Positions 1-4,699 of a stretch of DNA of 5,143 nt are shown here, piece by piece. Location: NCBI GenBank assembly GCA_015486145.1, contig WFSH01000098.1, positions 1 through 5,143 of the forward strand, in the 5' to 3' direction. The notes under the pieces were generated by a model. It was given only the letters and a program-made list of their open reading frames with translations. It was not told where the DNA came from and did no database searches. This DNA comes from Mesoaciditogaceae bacterium (GTDB lineage: Bacteria > Thermotogota > Thermotogae > Mesoaciditogales > Mesoaciditogaceae). The position numbers were made by a program, and so were the translations under genes. How positions within the stretch are numbered: position 1 is the stretch's first letter; each line of letters opens with the position of its first letter.

Positions 1-24
1 ATAGTGTGCGTAGTAGTATTTTTG

Positions 25-111
25 AATAACGACATTCTTTGACAATTTAGTACCGCTTTACAAGCGGTGAATGTAATCTTTTTGAAGCCTTGTCAAAACT
101 GATTCGTTATT
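25..111. repeat. Nested inverted repeat
   Basis: Three pairs of arms are nested around one centre: AATAACG (25-31) with CGTTATT (105-111), TTTGACAA (38-45) with TTGTCAAA (90-97), and a compact hairpin ACCGCTT-tac-AAGCGGT (52-68). The two outer pairs are separated by similar distances on both sides (6 and 7 nt), so they could form one interrupted stem. The inner connection is asymmetric (6 nt left, 21 nt right). No T-tract follows, so it is not a standard terminator. It could be a miniature mobile element remnant or a structured RNA; the sequence does not decide between them. Confidence 0.5.
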
Positions 112-134
112 TTATTAGAGTCTTTGACCACAGC

Positions 135-171
135 GTCATCCTGAAAGTTCCGTAGGAACTATTCAGGATCT
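135..171 (+). repeat. Dispersed palindromic element, copy 1
   Basis: ATCCTGAA (138-145) pairs with TTCAGGAT (162-169), and AGTTCC (146-151) pairs with GGAACT (155-160), leaving a GTA loop and one bulged A at 161. The element begins GTCATCCTGAA. This matches a style of palindromic repeat often seen between bacterial genes (GTCATyCTGAA...TTCAGrATCT). A second copy in the opposite orientation lies at 194-221. Family membership is from memory of such repeats, not from a search. Confidence 0.7.
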
Positions 172-193
172 TCAAACAACTAACAAGGTGAAT

Positions 194-221
194 CGAGATT
201 CTGAATCAAGTTCAGAATGAC
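194..221 (-). repeat. Dispersed palindromic element, copy 2 (opposite orientation)
   Basis: ATTCTGAA (198-205) and TTCAGAAT (211-218) form an 8-bp perfect stem around a TCAAG loop. Read on the minus strand it starts GTCATTCTGAA and continues through CTTGATTCAGAATCTC, so it is the same type as copy 1 but inverted, with an internal arm reduced to a short loop. It supplies the C-terminal codons of a spurious minus-strand reading frame. Confidence 0.7.
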
Positions 222-244
222 AAAAAAACAGAGCACGCTGCATA

Positions 245-259
245 CTAACATCCTGTTAG
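245..259. repeat. Short hairpin, CTAACA-TCC-TGTTAG
   Basis: A perfect 6-bp stem (245-250 with 254-259) closes a TCC loop. Its core ACATCCTGT is repeated exactly in the hairpin at 272-286, although the outer stem bases differ, so pairing is kept while the sequence changes. Confidence 0.55.
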
Positions 260-271
260 ATTCGCTTTCTC

Positions 272-286
272 GGCACATCCTGTGCC
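272..286. repeat. Short hairpin, GGCACA-TCC-TGTGCC
   Basis: A perfect 6-bp stem (272-277 with 281-286) closes a TCC loop. It shares the ACATCCTGT core (275-283) with the hairpin 27 nt to its left. It is flanked by two TCGCTTT copies (262-268 and 301-307), which suggests a modular repeat element rather than chance hairpins. Confidence 0.55.
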
Positions 287-311
287 TCTCATCGCAGCTA
301 TCGCTTTGGTC

Positions 312-362
312 GTGAAAGCAAGAGTACATTGCACACTGTGCAATCTTGCTCTGTTCTTTCAC
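312..362. repeat. Long bulged hairpin around a 17-nt near-palindrome
   Basis: ATTGCACA (328-335) and TGTGCAAT (337-344) form a perfect 8-bp stem with a single-base centre. Beyond a 5-nt bulge (323-327), AGCAAG (317-322) pairs with CTTGCT (345-350). Beyond a 7-nt bulge (351-357), GTGAA (312-316) pairs with TTCAC (358-362). The whole could fold as one multi-bulged stem on either strand. No T-tract or neighbouring gene end fits a terminator. The inner palindrome could also be a protein-binding site. Confidence 0.5.
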
Positions 363-369
363 ATCTTGT

Positions 370-550
370 ATGGCGTCTTCATATGTTTTGGCGAAGACTT
401 CAAGGGTGTTTATTCTTTTGTTTGATAACAAGGCATTTGTCGACATCAGTCGTAAAATAGAGATTCGTCATGTTTTTTTACCCATACAAAAATGAAGAGA
501 ACCATTTAAAAGTGTACAAAAAATGGAAAAAAGGCGATGATTTAATTTGA
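370..550 (+). pseudogene. Possible decayed gene remnant with a frameshift at a T7 run
   Basis: From ATG 370 a plus-strand frame runs to TGA 493-495 and includes residues RVFILLFDNKAFVDISRKI. At the T-run 473-479 a +1 shift opens a second frame that reads YPYKNEENHLKVYKKW and ends at TGA 548-550. Deleting one T would join both into about 59 codons of lysine-rich, protein-like sequence. There is no Shine-Dalgarno before 370, and the stretch immediately upstream is hairpin repeat, so the original 5' end appears lost. I cannot name the family. The alternative is that the open frames are chance; the minus strand is also open here. Confidence 0.28.
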
Positions 551-577
551 TGAATTTGCTGAAAAAGATGATATAAT
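547..577 (+). promoter_or_regulatory. Probable sigma-70-type promoter for the ATPase gene
   Basis: A perfect TATAAT at 572-577 is preceded by TTGATG at 547-552 with a 19-bp spacer, slightly long. Transcription would start near 584-586, at the beginning of the tandem repeat 582-611. This gives a leader of about 35 nt that consists almost entirely of the repeat. Confidence 0.6.
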
Positions 578-581
578 CCTA

Positions 582-611
582 TCGCAAAATGCGAGGTCGC
601 AAAATGCGAGG
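582..611 (+). repeat. Perfect 15-bp tandem repeat in the ATPase leader
   Basis: The unit TCGCAAAATGCGAGG occurs twice with no mismatch (582-596 and 597-611). Each unit is a small hairpin, TCGC-aaaat-GCGA, followed by GG. The second unit provides the ribosome binding site AGGAG (609-613) for the ATG at 620. Each unit also contains an ATG (589 and 604). These two are in frame with each other but not with the ATPase, and open a 15-codon frame ending at TAA 634-636 inside the ATPase gene. The repeat lies where an operator or 5'-UTR control element would be. Confidence 0.8.
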
Positions 612-619
612 AGAAAATC

Positions 620-1684
620 ATGGAGAATCCCTTTAAGTTTGGAATGGTTGTAAAAAGCGAAGATTTTTGTGACAGGAACAAAGAGATGAAAGAAATATCG
701 CAAGCACTTAGGTCTGGTATGAGTGTGTCTGTTATATCACCGAGAAGATACGGCAAAACTTCTATGATAATCAAGTTGATCGATGATCTCACAGAATACA
801 GAAAAGTTTACATAGATCTCATGGGTATCACTACCTTGAATGACTTTCTGGACAAGTACGTCTCTTCGATATTTGAATCTTTGGGGGGAATCAAGAAATT
901 CTTGAAAGATCTCAATAATCTCATAAAGGTTCGTTCAAACGTGGCGCTTGATCTTGGCGTTTTGAAATTGAACTTTGAAATGAGTTCTGATTCAAAACAA
1001 GACATTGAAAGCGTGATCAGACTCCCTGAAAGGTTCAATGAAAAGTTTGTGATAGTCCTGGATGAGTTTCAAGAGATACTGAACATCACAAACGTGGACA
1101 TCATAGCTCTGTTGAGAAAAGAATTTCAGTTTTTTCAAAATGTTGTCTTTATCTTTTCTGGAAGCAAGAGATCCATGATGAAAAGAATATTTTCAAATCC
1201 TCAAAAGCCTTTTTACAGATTTACTCAGGTATATGAGCTCAAAAATTTGTCAAAAGACTCTGTTACCAATTTTGTCACCCAAAAATTTGAAAAAACGGGA
1301 CTGACGATAGAAAGCGATACATGCCATGAAATATATCAAATCACTTCTGGGCAAGCTTATTACGTGCAGGCGTTGTGTTACCATCTGTGGTTTCTGGCAC
1401 ATGAAAGAGGCAAGTTAAATTCTGAATTGTTAAAAGATGCGTTGGAAAGGATCATGGCAAGCGAAAAAGCCGCATACGAGAGTATTTGGGATGAACTTAA
1501 CCCCAACCAGAAAAAAATTCTGAAAGCTCTTTCGCTGGATAAGTCTCCGTATTCGGTAAAAATGAGCGCCGGAAGTGTAAAAAGAAGCCTTGAAAGCCTT
1601 GAAAAATCTGATATCATAGAGAAGAATGCCAAATACCAGATAATAGATCCTATTTTTAAAATTTGGTTGATGTCCAACAGATAG
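620..1684 (+). CDS. Archaeal-type AAA+ ATPase (COG1672 / ATPase_2-like)
   Basis: This 354-residue protein is a predicted cytoplasmic P-loop ATPase. The Walker A motif is SPRRYGKTS (residues 40-48), with Ser in place of the usual first Gly, a variant I recall as common in this family. Walker B is FVIVLDEF (143-150), with Asp148 and Glu149. A sensor-1-like strand VVFIFSGSK (175-183) is followed by the family-typical PFYRF (197-201). The C-terminal part (about 290-350) looks like a winged helix and ends with DPIFKIWL (343-350), also typical. Length is normal for the compact, single-domain members. ATG 620 is chosen because AGGAG lies 6 nt upstream. The biological role of this family is mostly unknown; members occur in mobile and defence-like contexts, but no partner toxin, nuclease or effector domain is fused or adjacent here. 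Confidence 0.9.
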   Translation: MENPFKFGMVVKSEDFCDRNKEMKEISQALRSGMSVSVISPRRYGKTSMIIKLIDDLTEYRKVYIDLMGITTLNDFLDKYVSSIFESLGGIKKFLKDLNNLIKVRSNVALDLGVLKLNFEMSSDSKQDIESVIRLPERFNEKFVIVLDEFQEILNITNVDIIALLRKEFQFFQNVVFIFSGSKRSMMKRIFSNPQKPFYRFTQVYELKNLSKDSVTNFVTQKFEKTGLTIESDTCHEIYQITSGQAYYVQALCYHLWFLAHERGKLNSELLKDALERIMASEKAAYESIWDELNPNQKKILKALSLDKSPYSVKMSAGSVKRSLESLEKSDIIEKNAKYQIIDPIFKIWLMSNR

Positions 1685-1685
1685 C

Positions 1686-1714
1686 TTGATTTTGCGGAAC
1701 ATATAAAGTAAAAT
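1686..1714 (+). promoter_or_regulatory. Candidate promoter for the phosphoesterase gene
   Basis: TTGATT (1686-1691) and TAAAAT (1709-1714) are separated by an ideal 17 bp, starting just after the ATPase stop codon at 1682-1684. Transcription would start near 1721-1724. The phosphoesterase may therefore be expressed independently. There is no terminator between the two genes, so read-through from the ATPase promoter is also possible. Confidence 0.45.
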
Positions 1715-1750
1715 AGAAAACTAACGGTCAAATAAAGAAGGTAGATAAGC

Positions 1751-3325
1751 ATGAAGAGTTTCGAACTCACAATTTTGACGACCACCGACGTGCACGGTTA
1801 CATTTTCCCAATCGATTATTGGACTAAAAAGCCGATAAAGTCGGGCTTGGCAAAAATTGCCACAATGATAAAGGAGATAAGGACAAAAGAAAAGCACGTG
1901 TTGTACTTGGATGATGGTGATTCCATTCAAGGTTCCCCTTTGGAATTTTATCACGCGACCGTTGACAATTCCGATATCGATCCAACCATAAGAGCTCTCA
2001 ATTATCTTAAGTGTGATGCTATGACTATTGGAAATCATGAATTCAACTTTGGACGGAAGGTTTTAGAAAAAGCCATATCAGAAGCCAAATTCCCTGTGAC
2101 TTCTGCAAATATAGTCGACAAAAAAACAAAGGAACCTAAATTTGGGAAAGGATACACAATCTTCAACTTTGACGATGGCCCAAAAGTCGTTTATCTTTCT
2201 TTAACTACCAAATACATTCCTTTCTGGGAAGAACCCAAACACATAGAAGACCTTGAATTTGCAGATCCGATTGAAGTGGCTAAACTTTACGTTAAAAGAT
2301 TTCAGAAGATGGGAATAGATATAGTGGTAATAGGATATCACGGGGGACTCGAAAGAGATCCGGAAACTGCAGAGGTGATTGCCGAGTTAACCGGAGAAAA
2401 CCAGGGTTATGAAATGGCTACGACACTTGATGGAGTCGCGGCTTTCATATTTGGACACCAACATAAGTCGTTTGCCACAAAGATAAAGCAGGTACCTGTG
2501 GTGATGGCCGCTAGTAATGGCAAAATGCTTGGAAAGATAAAATTAAGTCTCTTTTACGATAATACCAAGTGGAAAGTCGAAAAAAGCGATGTGGAACTTT
2601 TAAGTCCTGAGGATGTTCCTCCGGATAAAAATATTTTAAGGGATGAAAGGCCGTATCAGATGGCCGTTCAAAAATGGCTTGACGAACCCATCGGTGAAGC
2701 CCTTGGTGATTTTTACATTCCGGATGTGATGTATGGACGCACCCACGAAACGTCACTCGTGAATCTCATAAACGATGTTCAACTTTATTATTCCGGAGCA
2801 GAAATTTCGGCAACTTCTATTTTTTCTCCGGAAGTACATGGATGGAAAAAAGGCATCATCACGAGAAGAAATGTCATGGGAGTTTACGTTTTTTCAAACA
2901 CCCTAAAAGTGTTTGAGTTAACTGGAAAAGAAATAAAGGAAATGATAGAGCATTCCGCCACGTATTTTGATTTTGAAAATGGAGAGATAGTAAAGTCTGG
3001 AAAATTAAAGGGGTACAAGTACAACATATTCAAAGGCATTTCCTACATTGTTGACCTGGAAAGGAAAGTCGGAGAAAGAGTGATAAAACTTGAAAGGAAC
3101 GGCAAACCACTTGATCTACAAAAAAAGTACACCATAGCTGTCAACAGTTATCAAGGCGGTGGAAGTGGGGGATACACGATGTTTATAGGCAAAAAACCCA
3201 TAAAGGAGATCAACGTGGAAATGGCTGACCTCATAGTTTCTTACATAAGAGAAAAGAAAAAAATAGCGCCGGTGATTACGAATAGTTGGGCAATTCTCCA
3301 GGCATCATCGCTTGAAAAAGTCTGA
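1751..3325 (+). CDS. Calcineurin-like nucleotide phosphoesterase, CpdB/5'-nucleotidase family, no signal peptide
   Basis: A 524-residue two-domain enzyme predicted to hydrolyse phosphate esters of nucleotides (5'- or 3'-nucleotides, or 2',3'-cyclic nucleotides). The N-terminal metallophosphatase domain has all metal motifs: TTDVHG (residues 11-16, Asp13/His15), DDGDSIQGSP (54-63, Asp57), GNHEF (94-98, Asn95/His96), GYHGG (195-199, His197) and GHQH (235-238). The C-terminal substrate domain (about 310-505) carries the nucleotide-site motif NSYQGGGSGGY (465-475) and an aromatic segment YKYNIFKG (422-429). The DDGDSIQGSP wording resembles cyclic-nucleotide phosphodiesterases (CpdB) more than UshA. 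The start at 1751 follows GAAGGT (1737-1742) with 8-nt spacing. The protein begins directly with the first beta strand and has no leader or membrane segment, so it should act in the cytosol, unlike the periplasmic or wall-anchored enzymes. Exact substrate cannot be read from sequence. Confidence 0.92.
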   Translation: MKSFELTILTTTDVHGYIFPIDYWTKKPIKSGLAKIATMIKEIRTKEKHVLYLDDGDSIQGSPLEFYHATVDNSDIDPTIRALNYLKCDAMTIGNHEFNFGRKVLEKAISEAKFPVTSANIVDKKTKEPKFGKGYTIFNFDDGPKVVYLSLTTKYIPFWEEPKHIEDLEFADPIEVAKLYVKRFQKMGIDIVVIGYHGGLERDPETAEVIAELTGENQGYEMATTLDGVAAFIFGHQHKSFATKIKQVPVVMAASNGKMLGKIKLSLFYDNTKWKVEKSDVELLSPEDVPPDKNILRDERPYQMAVQKWLDEPIGEALGDFYIPDVMYGRTHETSLVNLINDVQLYYSGAEISATSIFSPEVHGWKKGIITRRNVMGVYVFSNTLKVFELTGKEIKEMIEHSATYFDFENGEIVKSGKLKGYKYNIFKGISYIVDLERKVGERVIKLERNGKPLDLQKKYTIAVNSYQGGGSGGYTMFIGKKPIKEINVEMADLIVSYIREKKKIAPVITNSWAILQASSLEKV

Positions 3326-3367
3326 AAAACAGGCACGTATCCGCAGATTCTTCTGGATTACGTGCCT
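3325..3367 (-). terminator. Intrinsic terminator of the minus-strand hydrolase unit, possibly bidirectional
   Basis: AGGCACGTA (3331-3339) pairs perfectly with TACGTGCCT (3359-3367), and the stem can continue inward with one bulged T (3358). On the minus strand the stem is followed by GTTTTT (3330-3325), a proper U-tract, and it starts only 6 nt after the hydrolase stop codon. On the plus strand it begins 5 nt after the phosphoesterase stop but is followed by TATGCTTC, which is a weak tract. It therefore serves mainly the minus-strand operon and perhaps stops convergent transcription as well. Confidence 0.8.
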
Positions 3368-3373
3368 TATGCT

Positions 3374-4660
3374 TCAATGTGACTTGATCCAATTTGCCAA
3401 ATCTTGAATAACTTTTTGAGAAACATGTTCCGCTGCTTCGTAGTTTAAAGGAGATGGAATGCCTTTAACTGTGGTGAATATGTGGCTCAAATTTGGATAC
3501 CATTTAAACGTGAAAAGTGAATTGTATTCGAATGCCTTCTTGAACATGTTAAAATCTTTACTTGTAACTTGGTAATCTTTTCCACCTTGACATATGAGAA
3601 CTGGTTTATGCAACGTTCTCAGAATCGCTATCGGAGCGTATTTTTCAAGCTCGTAGTAATAGCTCGCCGGTGCTCCCATCACGAACTCGTCACCTTTAAG
3701 TTGATGCTTTTCTATGAGTTTTACCTTGTTCAACACTTTTTGAATCTTTTGGGCACTGCTGGGTGACAACTTCAAAATGTATTCAAGCTGATCTATCATC
3801 AGCTTTGCCAGGGGTCTTGCAGGAGCGGCGAGCATGATTATTCCAGAGACTTTGGGATTTTCTTTCACTATCTCCGGCGCGAGATATCCACCAAGGCTGT
3901 GTCCAAGAACAAACACTTTGCTCGCAAATGGCTCATTTTCCATAAGTTTTACAGCTTTGGATGCGTCTTCAAGATACATGTTTTCAACGGTGATGGGTGT
4001 GGCTTTCATTCCGTAAACGTACGCGCGTTTGTCGTATCTCAAAACCGCTATTCCCTTTGTTGAAAGTCCATATGCGATGTCTTTGAACGGTTGGTTGGGT
4101 CCGATTTTTTCGTTCATGTTGGAAGGGCCAGAACCCGGAACGAGAACAACAGCCGGGAAAGGACCTTTACCCTTTGGTATGGTTAATTCCGCCGGTAATT
4201 TCCACTTTTTACCTATGGTTATTTCTTTTACCGTAAATTTTGAAAGGTTAACGTAACTGGGAAGTGTGTACTTGGGTGCTTTCCCAGGAGATACCCATAA
4301 TCCCGCGATCTGCAGCGAATTGTTTAGAACAATCTTGAACTCAAGATAGGCATTTTGAAATTTGGTGTTTGCCACAACAACCACATAATTCCCGCTTTTG
4401 ATGGCTTTCATGTTAACGATCTGAACAAACTTTCCCGCTTTATTTTCAAGAGTTTCCCACAGCGCTTCCAATTTTTGAGTTGGAAGCGCTTCTGCCATTT
4501 GTGGAGCAAAATTTTCTTCAGCAGTTGAAAAATTTCCATTTGAAAGATAAGCCATAAATTCTCTCGCCACGTTTAATTGCACATTTGGAAACATTTGTTC
4601 GCCAAAAGCAAAAGAGAATATCATCAGAAACAACACGAAAACCACTAAAAATCGTTTCAT
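3374..4660 (-). CDS. Exported alpha/beta hydrolase with N-terminal DUF3887-like domain
   Basis: From ATG 4660 the protein has 428 residues. Residues 1-20 are a signal peptide: MKR, a hydrophobic stretch, then AFG before EQ as the likely cleavage site. There is no lipobox cysteine. Residues about 25-125 form a small DUF3887-like domain. The serine hydrolase domain (about 150-428) shows PGSGPS (175-180) at the oxyanion region, the nucleophile elbow GHSLGG (253-258, Ser255), a probable acid Asp362 in QGGKDYQV, and His393 in LSHIF, so the triad is complete. A lid-like insertion with helices lies at about 283-345. It is probably an extracytoplasmic esterase or acylhydrolase; the substrate is unknown. 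An in-frame ATG at 4696 would add 12 residues but has no Shine-Dalgarno and lies 3 nt from the upstream stop, whereas GGAGG lies 7 nt before 4660. The gene follows the CGGC gene by 39 nt and likely shares its transcript. Confidence 0.88.
   Translation of the reverse strand: MKRFLVVFVLFLMIFSFAFGEQMFPNVQLNVAREFMAYLSNGNFSTAEENFAPQMAEALPTQKLEALWETLENKAGKFVQIVNMKAIKSGNYVVVVANTKFQNAYLEFKIVLNNSLQIAGLWVSPGKAPKYTLPSYVNLSKFTVKEITIGKKWKLPAELTIPKGKGPFPAVVLVPGSGPSNMNEKIGPNQPFKDIAYGLSTKGIAVLRYDKRAYVYGMKATPITVENMYLEDASKAVKLMENEPFASKVFVLGHSLGGYLAPEIVKENPKVSGIIMLAAPARPLAKLMIDQLEYILKLSPSSAQKIQKVLNKVKLIEKHQLKGDEFVMGAPASYYYELEKYAPIAILRTLHKPVLICQGGKDYQVTSKDFNMFKKAFEYNSLFTFKWYPNLSHIFTTVKGIPSPLNYEAAEHVSQKVIQDLANWIKSH
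4461..4490 (-). repeat. Perfect 11-bp inverted repeat inside the hydrolase gene
   Basis: AGCGCTTCCAA (4461-4471) and TTGGAAGCGCT (4480-4490) are exact reverse complements around an 8-nt loop. In the hydrolase protein this encodes EALPTQKLEAL (residues 57-67), so part of the symmetry comes from the repeated Glu-Ala-Leu. No U-tract follows in the mRNA, so it is not a terminator. It would form a strong mRNA hairpin about 170 nt after the start codon. Confidence 0.6.
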
Positions 4661-4667
4661 TTTCTCG

Positions 4668-4672
4668 CCTCC
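4668..4672 (-). promoter_or_regulatory. Ribosome binding site deciding the hydrolase start
   Basis: On the minus strand GGAGG lies 7 nt before ATG 4660. This strong site favours the inner start over the ATG at 4696 and makes the signal peptide begin with MKR, the normal short basic N-region. Confidence 0.8.
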
Positions 4673-4699
4673 AGATTTTTCAGCAATAAAAAACATATT

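Larger units (their letters stand above)
1..546. other. Hairpin-rich region without an intact gene
   Basis: This stretch has no reading frame with a convincing start, ribosome binding site and protein family. The longest frame, on the minus strand from 446 to 180, has no Shine-Dalgarno before its ATG, and its C-terminal end is simply the translation of a dispersed palindromic repeat (it reads VILNLIQNLDSP). The region is instead packed with inverted repeats at 25-111, 135-171, 194-221, 245-259, 272-286 and 312-362, listed separately, and a possible gene relic at 370-550. The overall look is of an intergenic repeat-accumulation site left of the ATPase promoter. Confidence 0.7.

Noticed and set aside
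1..45. Start of a minus-strand gene leaving the left edge (ATG at 35 or TTG at 45)
   Set aside because: Neither start has a convincing ribosome binding site and only 11-15 codons are visible, so it cannot be supported.
245..259. Possible integron attC-like site (GTTAGAT matches GTTRRRY)
   Set aside because: The matching 5' box is absent and the arms are only 3 nt apart, far too short for an attC site. No integrase is present.
135..362. CRISPR array or tRNA gene
   Set aside because: The repeats are unequal in length, inverted rather than direct, and irregularly spaced. No cloverleaf with a T-loop sequence could be found.
180..446. An 88-codon minus-strand reading frame
   Set aside because: No Shine-Dalgarno before the ATG at 446, and its C-terminal part translates the hairpin cluster and palindromic element copy 2. 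The middle portion is cysteine-rich only because of the repeats.
1586..1603. Tandem AGCCTTGAA x2 near the end of the ATPase gene
   Set aside because: It encodes two short Ser-Leu-Glu turns of a helix in the winged-helix region and is explained by the protein sequence.
2894..2916. 8-bp inverted repeat TCAAACAC/GTGTTTGA in the phosphoesterase gene
   Set aside because: It lies in conserved-looking coding sequence with a 7-nt loop, and a stem of this size is plausible by chance.
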